Shown one piece after another: positions 16,364 to 25,599 of a DNA stretch of 64,000 bases. Source of the stretch: Methylophilaceae bacterium. Lineage in GTDB: Bacteria; Pseudomonadota; Gammaproteobacteria; Burkholderiales; Methylophilaceae. The notes under the pieces are model-generated. The model was not told where the DNA came from. It made no database searches and saw only the letters and a list, made by a program, of their open reading frames with translations. The DNA lies in NCBI GenBank assembly GCA_028244835.1, contig JAOKBJ010000002.1:138942-202941 (forward strand). The letters are read 5' to 3'. Each line of letters opens with the position of its first letter. Position 1 is the stretch's first letter. The translations under genes and the position numbers were made by a program.

Positions 16364-18307
16364 TTATAAATCTTTTAAGAATTCTATTACATCATTTTGC
16401 TCTCTTGTTCTTTTAAAATCGGGTAAGCTACGCCAAAAATTTTTCCCATAGGGTTTAGATACAATTCTTTGGTCACATATCATCAATACTCCCTTATCCA
16501 TTTCATCACGGATTAACCTTCCTGCTCCCTGTTTTAGTGAAATAATTGCTTTTGGTAGCTGAAAAGTCATAAATGCATTAATACCTTTCGCTGAAAGCAT
16601 ATTAATTTTGGATTCAAATATCGGATCTCCGGGAGACTGGAATGGGAGTTTGTCAATAATTACTAATGACAGATTAGATCCCCTTACATCTACTCCCTCC
16701 CAAAAGCTTAAAGAACCGATTAAAATGGCATTCCCATGGACTTTGAATTGCTCCAATATTTTTGTTTTAGAACCGCTACCCTGGGTCAAGATTGGGTAAC
16801 TAATATTATTTTTTTTAAACTCATCTTTTAATAAAGTAGTTATTTCATTCATTGACTTAATACTTGTTGATAAAATAAATGATCTTCCCTTAGCGGCAAC
16901 AATTAATGGGTAAATTTGGCTTACCAAATGAATGTTAAATAATCTACTTGAAGTTTCTGGCATCTCTTTAGGCACATATAAATATGCATTTTTAGAGTAA
17001 TTAAAAGGACTTTTCAGTAATTTAGTTTTTGCATTTTCTAATCCCATTAATGATTGAAAATGATCAAAACTAGAATTAACAGCTAACGTTGCCGAAGTAA
17101 AAATCCAAGCTGTATCATTGTTCTCCTGAAATCTTCTAAAATTATCTGCAACACTTATTGGTGTTATATTGAACTGAACTGATTTAAAAAATATCTCGAT
17201 CCAGTAAACATAGTTCTGATCGGTACCTTTATTCCAATTTTTTAATTTAGAAATAATCTCTTCGGTTCGGTCTAAAAGTTTTTTAAACTCTAAATCTTGC
17301 TCAATATATTCGTTAAAAAATTTATAAAGCTTGTCAAGTTCACTCATTAAATCTTTTATTTTTTCTTTAAAAGAATCTAATTTTTCTATTTTTTCAACAC
17401 CAATTCTCTGATTTCTTTGATCAAAAAAGGAACTCAATGAATCAGCTATATCTATTATGGATTTTGATAATTTTGATAATTTTAATAAATTTTCTTTATC
17501 TTTAACATGTTTAGAAAGGGTCTGCTGCGAATCCTGAATCAAATAAATAATTTGATTTGTAGAAATATTTTGACCAAAAAATATGGAAGCAATCTCGGGT
17601 ATTTGATGTGCTTCATCAAAAATAACAGTACTTGCTTTTGGTAAAATTTCTGACAATTCTGCATCTTTTAAAACCAAATCAGCAAAAAAAAGATGGTGAT
17701 TAACAATTACAACCTCAGATATGATTGCTTTTTTTCTTGCCTTTATTACAAAACATGTTTTATAAAATTCACAATCCTGGCCCAAACAATTTTCTTTAGT
17801 TGAGGTAACAAGTGGCCATATAGTTGATTTCTCTGGAATATTGTTGAATTCAGATATCTCTCCTACCTCACTATGATCTGAAATTTTCTTTATTTCATGT
17901 ATATATTTTGCGTCTTCTTTATTTAAAAATTGGCCTTCAAGTAAAGAATTTTCCATTCTTAACTGGCAAATATAATTTGATCTTCCCTTGAGAATATTGA
18001 TATCTACAGGAATTTTCAGTGCATCACGAATTGTTGGTATATCTTTAAAAAAAAGTTGATCCTGTAAATTTTTAGTTGCAGTGGAAATAACCACTTTTCC
18101 CCCATTTATTAGAGCTGGGGCTAGATATGAGAATGTTTTTCCTACGCCTGTTCCAGCTTCCACAATCAATGAATTTTTCTCTTCTATTGCTTCATTAACT
18201 ATCTTAGCCATCTCAACTTGATCTTTTCGCTCGTGAAAATTACTCACAGCCTCGCTAAGAGGCCCTGAATTTTTAAAAAATTCTTCTATTATTTTTTGTT
18301 TTTTCAT
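16364..18307 (-). CDS. DinG/YoaA-family ATP-dependent DNA helicase
   Basis: This 647-residue XPD-like superfamily 2 helicase unwinds DNA 5' to 3' and acts in repair and R-loop removal. Walker A is VEAGTGVGKTFSYLAPAL (about 50-67) and the DEAH box is in VIFDEAHQIPE. The iron-sulphur cysteines are plausible in NYICQLRM and CLGQDCEFYKTC, and the C-terminal motif VI region is LPKAIISLKQGAGRLIRDEMDKG. Its length and lack of an exonuclease domain fit YoaA more than Gram-positive DinG. Interaction of YoaA with the chi subunit is known, which makes the nearby HolD-like gene interesting. Confidence 0.92.
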   Translation of the reverse strand: MKKQKIIEEFFKNSGPLSEAVSNFHERKDQVEMAKIVNEAIEEKNSLIVEAGTGVGKTFSYLAPALINGGKVVISTATKNLQDQLFFKDIPTIRDALKIPVDINILKGRSNYICQLRMENSLLEGQFLNKEDAKYIHEIKKISDHSEVGEISEFNNIPEKSTIWPLVTSTKENCLGQDCEFYKTCFVIKARKKAIISEVVIVNHHLFFADLVLKDAELSEILPKASTVIFDEAHQIPEIASIFFGQNISTNQIIYLIQDSQQTLSKHVKDKENLLKLSKLSKSIIDIADSLSSFFDQRNQRIGVEKIEKLDSFKEKIKDLMSELDKLYKFFNEYIEQDLEFKKLLDRTEEIISKLKNWNKGTDQNYVYWIEIFFKSVQFNITPISVADNFRRFQENNDTAWIFTSATLAVNSSFDHFQSLMGLENAKTKLLKSPFNYSKNAYLYVPKEMPETSSRLFNIHLVSQIYPLIVAAKGRSFILSTSIKSMNEITTLLKDEFKKNNISYPILTQGSGSKTKILEQFKVHGNAILIGSLSFWEGVDVRGSNLSLVIIDKLPFQSPGDPIFESKINMLSAKGINAFMTFQLPKAIISLKQGAGRLIRDEMDKGVLMICDQRIVSKPYGKNFWRSLPDFKRTREQNDVIEFLKDL

Positions 18308-18534
18308 TTAACTTTTAAATTTACCATTGATGTCAGGAACTAAAATGAGAGACTATAAGTCTGAAGTTAAATTGTCGGAAATTCTTTAAACAGTTTAGTG
18401 TTTTTTTCAGTTAACGACAATTTTTTATATATAATATTGTTTTTCATAATTAATTCTATTCTCTTACATTATGGGGATGATTTGATGTATATTCTGATTT
18501 ATAAACTAACTAATATTTGAGATGAAAGCTTAAT

Positions 18535-19944
18535 ATGCGAACAAAACTAGAAAAATTTACATTAATCCTTGGTGGGGCAATTGTTGGCATTCTCCTCAGC
18601 ATCAATCTTCCAGTCTTTGCCGATAAGACAAAATCTTCAACCCTTCCAATAGATGATCTTAGAACATTTGCTGAAGTATTTGGGAAAATAAAATCTGATT
18701 ATGTTGAGCCTATAGCAGATAAAAAATTAATTAACGAGGCATTAAATGGCATGCTATCTGGCTTAGATCCACATTCAACTTTTTTAGACTTAGATCATTT
18801 TAAAGACCTTCAACAGGGAACCACTGGAGATTTTGGCGGGCTTGGGATTGAAGTTGGCATGGAAGATGGATATGTTTTAGTTGTATCCCCTATTGAAGAT
18901 ACACCTGCATACAAGGCTGGATTAAAAAGTGGTGATCTAATTATGAAGCTTGATACTACAGCTGTAAAAGGTTTAACCTTAACTGAAGCTATAAAATTAA
19001 TGAGAGGGAAGCCAGGTACGTCAATAGTTTTAAAAGTTTTAAGGAAAGGTGTTGATATCCCTTTTGATATAAAAGTGACTAGAGCTCAGATTAAAACAAA
19101 AAGTGTTAAAGCCAAGCTTGTTGAACCAAACTATGCATATATTAGAGTTACACAATTTCAAGAAAGAACTGGAGAAGATCTTGCTATTGCACTAAAAAAA
19201 CTTAGAGTCGAGAACAAATTTGCTTTTAATGGAATCATTCTTGATATGAGAAATAATCCTGGGGGACTTCTTAATTCATCAGTAGCAGTATCTGCTGCCT
19301 TTTTAAAAGAAGGTGATTTAGTAGTTTATACAGAAGGGCGAGCTCCTGATTCAAAAATGAATCTAACAACATCCCCTGAGAATTTTGTTAGGAATGATCC
19401 TAAAAAAAATAATTTTCTGAAAGATTTACCTTCTGATATTAAAGATACGCCAATGGTAGTTCTTATTAATAATGGATCTGCTTCAGCCTCAGAAATTGTT
19501 GCAGGCGCATTACAAGATCATAAACGCGCACTAATTGTTGGCACTAGAAGTTTTGGTAAGGGCTCAGTTCAAAGTATTCTTCCTATGGCAAATGGAACTG
19601 CCATTAAACTCACGACTGCAAGATACTTCACCCCTAATGGAAGATCTATCCAAGGAAAAGGTATTGAGCCAGATGTAATTGTAGATGATGGAATGGATGA
19701 ATTTGCCATTCGTGAAGCAGATTTAAATAATACATTATCTAACCCTGAAGAAGGTAAGAAGGAAGATCTCAAGAAAAATATGAATGGAGATACAAAACTT
19801 GAGGAAATAAAAGAAGGTCCTACCGATGATGGGGCAGCAGCGTTACGGAATTTCAAGCCTATAAAATTTGGTGAAAAAGATGATAAGCAATTTAATGAAG
19901 CATTAAATATTCTTAAGGGTATTGATCTTTATCAAAAAAACTAA
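18535..19944 (+). CDS. ctpA: S41-family carboxy-terminal processing peptidase
   Basis: This 469-residue periplasmic serine protease has an N-terminal signal anchor (about 8-28), a PDZ domain (about 95-180, with GDFGGLGIEVGM and AGLKSGDLIMKLD) and an S41 catalytic domain. The nucleophile Ser is in NNGSASASEIVAGAL and the general-base Lys is in GTRSFGKGSVQS. The C-terminus is acidic and Lys/Glu-rich. Ctp proteases trim periplasmic proteins and regulate peptidoglycan hydrolases. It stands alone upstream of coq7, behind a 227-base gap that holds no gene. Confidence 0.93.
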   Translation: MRTKLEKFTLILGGAIVGILLSINLPVFADKTKSSTLPIDDLRTFAEVFGKIKSDYVEPIADKKLINEALNGMLSGLDPHSTFLDLDHFKDLQQGTTGDFGGLGIEVGMEDGYVLVVSPIEDTPAYKAGLKSGDLIMKLDTTAVKGLTLTEAIKLMRGKPGTSIVLKVLRKGVDIPFDIKVTRAQIKTKSVKAKLVEPNYAYIRVTQFQERTGEDLAIALKKLRVENKFAFNGIILDMRNNPGGLLNSSVAVSAAFLKEGDLVVYTEGRAPDSKMNLTTSPENFVRNDPKKNNFLKDLPSDIKDTPMVVLINNGSASASEIVAGALQDHKRALIVGTRSFGKGSVQSILPMANGTAIKLTTARYFTPNGRSIQGKGIEPDVIVDDGMDEFAIREADLNNTLSNPEEGKKEDLKKNMNGDTKLEEIKEGPTDDGAAALRNFKPIKFGEKDDKQFNEALNILKGIDLYQKN

Positions 19945-19963
19945 CTTACCAAATTAATAGATA

Positions 19964-20587
19964 ATGCTTGATTCAATAATTAATGAATTTGATAAAGCTC
20001 TAAAGGTGTTAACTGTAGATACGCCTGCGCAAAGAACAAGACCTGATGTTGATATTAAAGATTCGCTTTCTTTAACATCTAAAGAAAGAAAAAACCATAG
20101 TAAATTCATGCGAGTCAACCACTCAGGAGAGATATGTGCACAAGCATTATATCGAGGACAACTTCTCTTTAATAAAAATACTAAAATTCAAAAACAGTTA
20201 GAAGATGCTGCAACTGAAGAACTTGATCACCTAGCATGGTGTCAATTAAGGATTAGAGAGCTAAATGGTAGGACGAGCTATCTCAACCCAATGCTCTACA
20301 TAGGTTCTTTTGCTATTGGAAGTATTGCTAGTATTATTGATGAGAAATATAACTTAGGTTTTTTGTCAGAAACAGAAAAACAAGTGTCATCTCACCTAGA
20401 AAATCATTTAAGCAAAATCTCTACAAAAGATAAAAAAACAATTGCTATAATTAAGCAAATGAAAGAAGAGGAAGAAAAGCATGAGGCTTCAGCAAAATTA
20501 ATGGGAGCAAAAGAATTACCAAGCTTTATTAACGAGGCTATGAAATTAACATCTAAAATTATGACCGAGTCAACATTTAGAATTTAA
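19964..20587 (+). CDS. coq7: Demethoxyubiquinone (2-polyprenyl-3-methyl-6-methoxy) hydroxylase
   Basis: Coq7 is the carboxylate-bridged di-iron monooxygenase that performs the last hydroxylation of ubiquinone synthesis. The 207-residue protein has the paired ligand motifs: MRVNHSGEICAQALYRGQ, EELDHLAWC, a Glu in VSSHLENHL and EEEEKHEAS. The length matches bacterial Coq7. Its presence implies this route rather than flavin-dependent UbiF. It starts 19 bases after ctpA, so they may be cotranscribed. Confidence 0.95.
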   Translation: MLDSIINEFDKALKVLTVDTPAQRTRPDVDIKDSLSLTSKERKNHSKFMRVNHSGEICAQALYRGQLLFNKNTKIQKQLEDAATEELDHLAWCQLRIRELNGRTSYLNPMLYIGSFAIGSIASIIDEKYNLGFLSETEKQVSSHLENHLSKISTKDKKTIAIIKQMKEEEEKHEASAKLMGAKELPSFINEAMKLTSKIMTESTFRI

Positions 20588-20617
20588 ATAAAATTCTTTT
20601 TATCATATAATTCATCA

Positions 20618-22675
20618 ATGGAAAAAAACTATGAACAAGCTTTTAGGCTCCATAAAGATGGAGACCTTCACGAAGCAAAAATAATTTATGAATCAATTTT
20701 AAAAAAAAATCCAAATGATTTTAACTGCCTTCACCATCTTGGCCTTATTGCTAAAAATAATAAAGAGTATCTATCAGCCTTTAATTTAATTTCCAAAGCA
20801 ATTGCTATAAATCCACATAGTGCTGAAGCTCACTTTAATCTTGGCAATCTTTTAAAAATTCTTAATAAAATAAATGACGCTATTGCAAGCTTTGATAAAG
20901 CAATCAAAATTAAGCCAGATTATGAATCTTATTTTCTTAGAGGCTTAGCTCAATATGAACTCAAAAAATTAGAGAATGCATTAACAAGTTTTGACGAATC
21001 TATTAAGCTTAAACCAGATTCTTTTTTGGCACATTGTAATAGAGGGTTAGTGCTTGTTGGGCTTAAAAAAATTGAAGAGGGGATTGCTAATTATGATAGA
21101 GCTATCCAAATTAACCCTACCTTTGTAATTGCCATGTACAATCGAGCTCTTGCTTTAAGATTATTGGGAAAAAATCAACAGGCTATAGCGGGCTTTAAAG
21201 CAATAATTAAGATAGAACCTGCCCACCTTGGTAGCCTTTATGAGATTGCTTTAATCTATAGCGTTTTAAAGGACTTTAATTTAACATTAACTTACTGTAA
21301 GCAAATACTTAAAATTGATTCAAACCATAGCCAAGCAATTATATTGAGTATAAAAACAAGAAAATATATTTGTGATTGGACTTATTATGAAAAAGACAAC
21401 ACATACCTGTTAAAAAAGATGAGTGATAATGAGGAATCAGTTGGGCCTTTTTCTTCATTATCATTTTTTAATGATGCCGCTATACAAAAAAAAATAATTA
21501 GTACTTTTTCATCTAAATATTACCCGCCTAATAATTTTTTTAAAGATATTTCTCCATATAAAAATCACAAAAAAATTCGTATTGCCTATTTTTCACCAGA
21601 TTTTAAAAACCATCCAGTCGGGAATTTAATAGTTGAACTAATAGAAAAGCATGATAAAACAAAGTTTGAAATATACGGATTTTTTTTAGTTAATTGGCCA
21701 GATTCTGAACTAACTATAAGGCTTAAAAAAGCGTTTACAAAAATTGTGAACGTAGAGGATATGCTACCAAAAAATATTGTCAGCCTTGCTAGAAAAATGG
21801 AGATTGATATCACGATTGATCTAGCCAATCATTCTGGAGTAAAAGTTTCAGCTGACATATTTGCCATGAGGACAGCTCCCATTCAAGTTAATTTTCTAGG
21901 TTTTCCTGGTACATCAGGGGCTGATTATTTTGATTATATTATTGCTGATCATATTACGATTCCAAAAGAGCATCAAAAATATTACTCTGAAAAAATTTTG
22001 TATCTTGATATATGCTTCCCAATCGATACAAAAAAAGCTAGTACAAAAAATATCTTCGATAGACAATATTTTAATTTACCAAATAATTGCTTTATATTTT
22101 GCTGTATAAACAATAATTATAAATTTAACCCTTTTATCTTTAATAGTTGGATGAAGATATTGGCCAAAGTTGACGACAGCATACTTTTCTTACGTGCTGA
22201 TAATGACTTAGCCAAAGAAAATTTAAGAAAAGAGGCAGTGGCAAAAAATATCAACCCCAATAGGTTAATGTTTGCTAAAACACTAGATTATCCAATGTAT
22301 ATTGAGATACTTAACTTAATGGATTTATCTTTAGATACTTACCCTTTCAATGGCATGTCTTCTTCCTGCGATGTCTTATGGTCTAGTTTACCAATACTGA
22401 CTTTAATGGGTGATTCTTATTCGTCAAGAGGATGCTCAAGTCTTTTAAATTCGGTTAATTTAAATTCACTCATAACGCACTCTATTGGTGATTATGAAAA
22501 ACTAGCTATTAATCTTGCAAAAAATCCAAAAAAACTTAAGAAACTAAGGGAAAAAATAATTAATAAGACTTCATTAGATTTGTTTAATATTGATAAGTTT
22601 ACTAATAATATTGAAGATGGTTATCAAAAAATTTATGCCAGATCCCAGTCAAACATGCCTCCTGCTAATATTTAA
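20618..22675 (+). CDS. TPR-repeat O-GlcNAc-transferase-like (GT41) protein
   Basis: This 685-residue protein has about six tetratricopeptide repeats over residues 1-240 (for example AEAHFNLGNLLKILNKINDAIASFDKAIKIKP). The catalytic region starts near 310 with KKIRIAYFSPDFKNHPVGNL and continues through VNFLGFPGTSGADYFDYIIAD to FNGMSSSCDVLWSSLPILTLMGDS. This is the SPINDLY/OGT architecture of GT41, cytoplasmic enzymes that glycosylate Ser/Thr or other acceptors. The usual His of the late HTT-like donor-binding motif reads Met (NGMSSSCD). The target protein is unknown. It is coupled to DUF2322 by TAATG. Confidence 0.85.
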   Translation: MEKNYEQAFRLHKDGDLHEAKIIYESILKKNPNDFNCLHHLGLIAKNNKEYLSAFNLISKAIAINPHSAEAHFNLGNLLKILNKINDAIASFDKAIKIKPDYESYFLRGLAQYELKKLENALTSFDESIKLKPDSFLAHCNRGLVLVGLKKIEEGIANYDRAIQINPTFVIAMYNRALALRLLGKNQQAIAGFKAIIKIEPAHLGSLYEIALIYSVLKDFNLTLTYCKQILKIDSNHSQAIILSIKTRKYICDWTYYEKDNTYLLKKMSDNEESVGPFSSLSFFNDAAIQKKIISTFSSKYYPPNNFFKDISPYKNHKKIRIAYFSPDFKNHPVGNLIVELIEKHDKTKFEIYGFFLVNWPDSELTIRLKKAFTKIVNVEDMLPKNIVSLARKMEIDITIDLANHSGVKVSADIFAMRTAPIQVNFLGFPGTSGADYFDYIIADHITIPKEHQKYYSEKILYLDICFPIDTKKASTKNIFDRQYFNLPNNCFIFCCINNNYKFNPFIFNSWMKILAKVDDSILFLRADNDLAKENLRKEAVAKNINPNRLMFAKTLDYPMYIEILNLMDLSLDTYPFNGMSSSCDVLWSSLPILTLMGDSYSSRGCSSLLNSVNLNSLITHSIGDYEKLAINLAKNPKKLKKLREKIINKTSLDLFNIDKFTNNIEDGYQKIYARSQSNMPPANI

Positions 22676-22986
22676 TGAAAAATTTTAATGGCATATTGGC
22701 GAAGTTGCCGAATATAAACAATATTAAGGAAATTAAATTATTTAATGCTCATGGTTTTGAGTCTGGAGCTATTTTAAATAAGCCAGGGACGCAAGGATCG
22801 GTAAAGTTATACAATCACTTATTTCTTGTTTTTGGTGAATTAAATACAAATGCAGCTATTGAAGGTTTAAAGCTTTATTGTGAGCATGTTGAAGACGCTA
22901 AAAATAACCCAGGTAAGCATCCAAATATCGATCGCTTACTAGATATAATCAAAACAAAGAAAACTCTTAAAATAAAAATTATTTGA
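22675..22986 (+). CDS. DUF2322 family protein
   Basis: This 103-residue cytoplasmic protein matches DUF2322 from memory by its central segment NKPGTQGSVKLYNHLF and the C-terminal NNPGKHPNIDRLLDII. The family occurs in beta- and gammaproteobacteria and has no known function. Its ATG overlaps the stop of the OGT-like gene (TAATG), which suggests coordinated synthesis. Its 3' end overlaps the convergent Sel1 gene by 8 bases, and its stop adjoins a 15-bp tandem duplication. Confidence 0.75.
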   Translation: MKNFNGILAKLPNINNIKEIKLFNAHGFESGAILNKPGTQGSVKLYNHLFLVFGELNTNAAIEGLKLYCEHVEDAKNNPGKHPNIDRLLDIIKTKKTLKIKII

Positions 22987-23590
22987 AAATAGAGGCTAAG
23001 AAAATAGAGGCTAAGTTGAAACCTAACTTTCCTGATTTTTGTATTAATTTTTTTGCTTTATCTTTTTCTTCTGGAACAACATACCCATAATAGTAAAGAA
23101 GTCCAAGACCAAATAATGCTTTCGGATGATTGTTACCTGCCGCTTGTTTTAACCAAGTATAGGCTTCTGATTTTTTGACCCCTTTGTCATTTACATATAA
23201 AAACCACATTAAATACTGAGTATCTACATCTCCATCATTACCTTTTTTTCTTAATCGGTTTAAATCCTTTTTTTTAATTTTTGCTATAGAAGAGTAAACC
23301 TGGAGAAATTCTGTATTTTTTTGATTTATTAACCTTAATTCGTTAGCGATTAAGATTTTATCATTAGAAAATTTTCTCAAATAATCAATGGCTTTTTGAT
23401 GGTCTTGTAAAGCAGCTATCAATAGCCAATCAGAGATGGGGCCAGTATCGACATATGCCTCTTTAGAGGCTAACTCAAATTGTGAGCTTGGATGTCCATC
23501 TTGGGCTTTATCTAGCAAGCTTTTTGTAAATCCCAAACTAGACAAAAAGCATAAAAAAATTGAGAATATTAACCTTACAAATAGATTCAT
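22979..23590 (-). CDS. Secreted Sel1-repeat protein
   Basis: This 203-residue protein has a signal peptide (MNLFVRLIFSIFLCFLSSLGFTKS) and at least two Sel1-like alpha-helical repeats near the C-terminus, DTQYLMWFLYVNDKGVKKSEAYTWLKQAA and HPKALFGLGLLYYYGYVVPEEKDKAKKL. A degenerate repeat is near GHPSSQFELAS. Such repeats mediate protein-protein contacts; no enzymatic motif is present. The last residues LASIFLASIFK result from a perfect 15-bp tandem duplication. Confidence 0.75.
   Translation of the reverse strand: MNLFVRLIFSIFLCFLSSLGFTKSLLDKAQDGHPSSQFELASKEAYVDTGPISDWLLIAALQDHQKAIDYLRKFSNDKILIANELRLINQKNTEFLQVYSSIAKIKKKDLNRLRKKGNDGDVDTQYLMWFLYVNDKGVKKSEAYTWLKQAAGNNHPKALFGLGLLYYYGYVVPEEKDKAKKLIQKSGKLGFNLASIFLASIFK
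22986..23015. repeat. Perfect 15-bp tandem duplication at the end of the Sel1 gene
   Basis: AAAATAGAGGCTAAG occurs twice in tandem with no mismatch. On the minus strand it encodes the repeated peptide LASIF at the C-terminus, and the first copy starts at the last base of the DUF2322 stop. This looks like a recent slippage or duplication event. Confidence 0.9.
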
Positions 23591-23659
23591 TTATTAGACA
23601 ATTATAGTTATTAGGAGTATTGTAAAAGGATATATTAAGCGAAATAAACTAATTTAACT

Positions 23660-24418
23660 ATGACATTTATAAAAAAAATTTTAGTCTTTCTAACGTTAAT
23701 AAGTGCTTCTTTTATAGCCAATGCTGATGCTAATCCAGATATTTGGCCTTATATAAAAGAAAGAATATTTAAAGATAAGCCAATTGAGGAAGTTAGCTTT
23801 CTAAAAATTGATGGCCCAAAACGAGCATCAAGTGGTGCTCAAGTGCCGATCAATATTAAACTAACTCCAAAAGCTGGTATCGAAATAAAAAAAGTTACTA
23901 TTATTATAGATAGTAATCCTGTTCAACTTGCTGCAACCTACCATCTTACAAGAAATACTCAGGCGCTAGATCTCTCAACAAGAATTAGAATGGAGACTGA
24001 TTCTTTTGTGCGGGTAGTCGGCGAGGATAGTAATGGTAAATTATATATGAGCAAGGTAGCTATAAGAGCTTCAGGTGGGTGCAGTGGTTATATGAATAGT
24101 GCTGATCCAGAATTAACTAAAGATTTAGGTAAAATTTTAGTAAAAGCTAAAGAAAAATATCTAACAACCCGTATCAAACATCCTAATTTTACAGGGTTAC
24201 AAAAAGACTCAATTAATGGTTGGTTTGTACCAGAGTGGATTGTAACTCAAGTCAGATATGACTTTAATGGTGAGTCTTTACTAGTTGCAGAGAATGGCAT
24301 TAGTATGAGCCAAGATCCATATCTAAAATTTAAATTTTCTCCTGTTGAGTCTGGAACAATTACAGTCTCTGCTACAGATACCAAAGGTCAAATATTCCTT
24401 AAAACAAAGAGTATCTAA
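23660..24418 (+). CDS. Quinoprotein dehydrogenase-associated SoxYZ-like carrier
   Basis: This 252-residue periplasmic protein has a signal peptide ending ANADA, a SoxY-like domain (about 28-145) and a SoxZ-like Ig-fold domain (about 165-252), fused in one chain. The swinging-arm Cys is in ASGGCSGYM (Cys141), but internal to the fusion rather than at a free C-terminus. Proteins of this type are found with PQQ-dependent (XoxF-type) methanol dehydrogenase genes, and no Sox enzymes are visible here. Its exact role, perhaps carrying sulphur or a dehydrogenase maturation factor, is unknown. It is monocistronic in this window. Confidence 0.82.
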   Translation: MTFIKKILVFLTLISASFIANADANPDIWPYIKERIFKDKPIEEVSFLKIDGPKRASSGAQVPINIKLTPKAGIEIKKVTIIIDSNPVQLAATYHLTRNTQALDLSTRIRMETDSFVRVVGEDSNGKLYMSKVAIRASGGCSGYMNSADPELTKDLGKILVKAKEKYLTTRIKHPNFTGLQKDSINGWFVPEWIVTQVRYDFNGESLLVAENGISMSQDPYLKFKFSPVESGTITVSATDTKGQIFLKTKSI

Positions 24419-24419
24419 A

Positions 24420-24788
24420 CTATCTACTTAGTTTAATTCTTGATCTAATTTCACTGTAAATATTTATAATCATTGGAATAATGGCGATTAAATTAAATAT
24501 ACCGAATATAATAAAAATATTTCTTAGGTAGTTTTTAAAATTCATAATGAGAGTATTTAACTCAATTAGCTTTAATTGATTAGCATTTAAACTAGTTGTT
24601 TCTTTGTTAGCAATTTTTTCGAGGCTACATTGCTGATTAGACTCGATGCAAAAAGCCATCTGTCTCTCATATTCTTCGAGAAAAATTTGATGTGAAAAAT
24701 AGTCATTAGCCAATAAAATAAGAGATAAAAAAAATCCAACAATTGCAAACAACCAAAAAAATTGTTTGCTAAATTTTGATATCATCAT
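24420..24788 (-). CDS. Two-helix membrane protein of unknown function
   Basis: I do not recognise this 122-residue protein. It has hydrophobic helices at about 10-27 and 88-110, separated by a periplasmic-side loop of about 60 residues that contains two Cys in MAFCIESNQQCSLEKIA and could form a disulphide. The C-terminus is basic. A GGGG ribosome site precedes the start, and the stop lies one base from the convergent SoxYZ gene. It is on the same strand as, and after, the TauE-family gene, with which it may be cotranscribed. Confidence 0.6.
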   Translation of the reverse strand: MMISKFSKQFFWLFAIVGFFLSLILLANDYFSHQIFLEEYERQMAFCIESNQQCSLEKIANKETTSLNANQLKLIELNTLIMNFKNYLRNIFIIFGIFNLIAIIPMIINIYSEIRSRIKLSR

Positions 24789-24831
24789 TTATCCCCTTTA
24801 AACTTTTTAAGTTAACTACACAATAACAGAA

Positions 24832-25578
24832 CTATGTAATAATGAATTTAAATCCAGCAACTATTAAAACTACCCCTAAAATATTTTTCATGTGACGCTC
24901 ATTAAATATCTTAATGCCAAGCTGGGTACCAATTAAAACTCCCCCAATGACAGCAAAAGCATATAAAAATATTGTATTTGATATTAAGTTAACTGAAGTT
25001 ATATTTCCCAGAAGACCTGATATTGAATTAAATAAAATAAATGCAGCTACTGTTCCTGAAGAACCTTTTACACTTGTCCAGCCTAAAAAAACGATCAATG
25101 GCGATAAAAAAATACCGCCTCCTGTGCCTGTAAGGCCCGAGAGAAATCCAATAATAACTCCAGCAAATAATCCAAATAAAAAATTTACTGGTTGATTGGA
25201 ATTTTTCTTAAAATATTTAAAAATATCAAATAAAAATTGAACACCAGCAAATATTAAGATGATTCCAACTAATACTTTATATATTTCTGAAGGCAACTGA
25301 AGATATCCCCCAAGGAATGCTGAAGGAACTGAGCCTAAAACAACCGGTATAAAGACTTTGAGGTTAAATAACTTATTTCTTATAAAACGATAGCTAGCAA
25401 CTGATGATACGATTATGTTTAGAATTAATCCGATTGGCTTAATCGAGGCAACTGGAGTTCCCATTAAAGACATAATTGCGATATAAGAAGAAGCACCACC
25501 ATGTCCAACAGACGAATATAATATTGCCCCAATAAAAATTAATCCAGCTGTAATATATTCAGATAATAAAAATGTCAT
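24832..25578 (-). CDS. TauE/SafE-family sulphite/organosulphonate exporter
   Basis: This 248-residue polytopic protein has about eight hydrophobic helices and the two internally repeated family motifs, GAILYSSVGHGGASSYIAIMSL near the N-terminus and GFLSGLTGTGGGIFLSPLIVFLG in the middle. TauE/SafE proteins export sulphite, sulphoacetate or related anions. Its closeness to the SoxYZ-like carrier could hint at sulphur handling, but the two are convergent and the link is weak. The substrate is not determinable. Confidence 0.85.
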   Translation of the reverse strand: MTFLLSEYITAGLIFIGAILYSSVGHGGASSYIAIMSLMGTPVASIKPIGLILNIIVSSVASYRFIRNKLFNLKVFIPVVLGSVPSAFLGGYLQLPSEIYKVLVGIILIFAGVQFLFDIFKYFKKNSNQPVNFLFGLFAGVIIGFLSGLTGTGGGIFLSPLIVFLGWTSVKGSSGTVAAFILFNSISGLLGNITSVNLISNTIFLYAFAVIGGVLIGTQLGIKIFNERHMKNILGVVLIVAGFKFIIT

Positions 25579-25599
25579 TTAAAGATTAAGCTAATTGCT

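Noticed and set aside
18308-18534. Gap before ctpA examined for a promoter, small ORF or ncRNA
   Set aside because: A TATAAT is present at 18430-18435 but without a convincing -35 at the right spacing; no ORF or structured RNA was evident.
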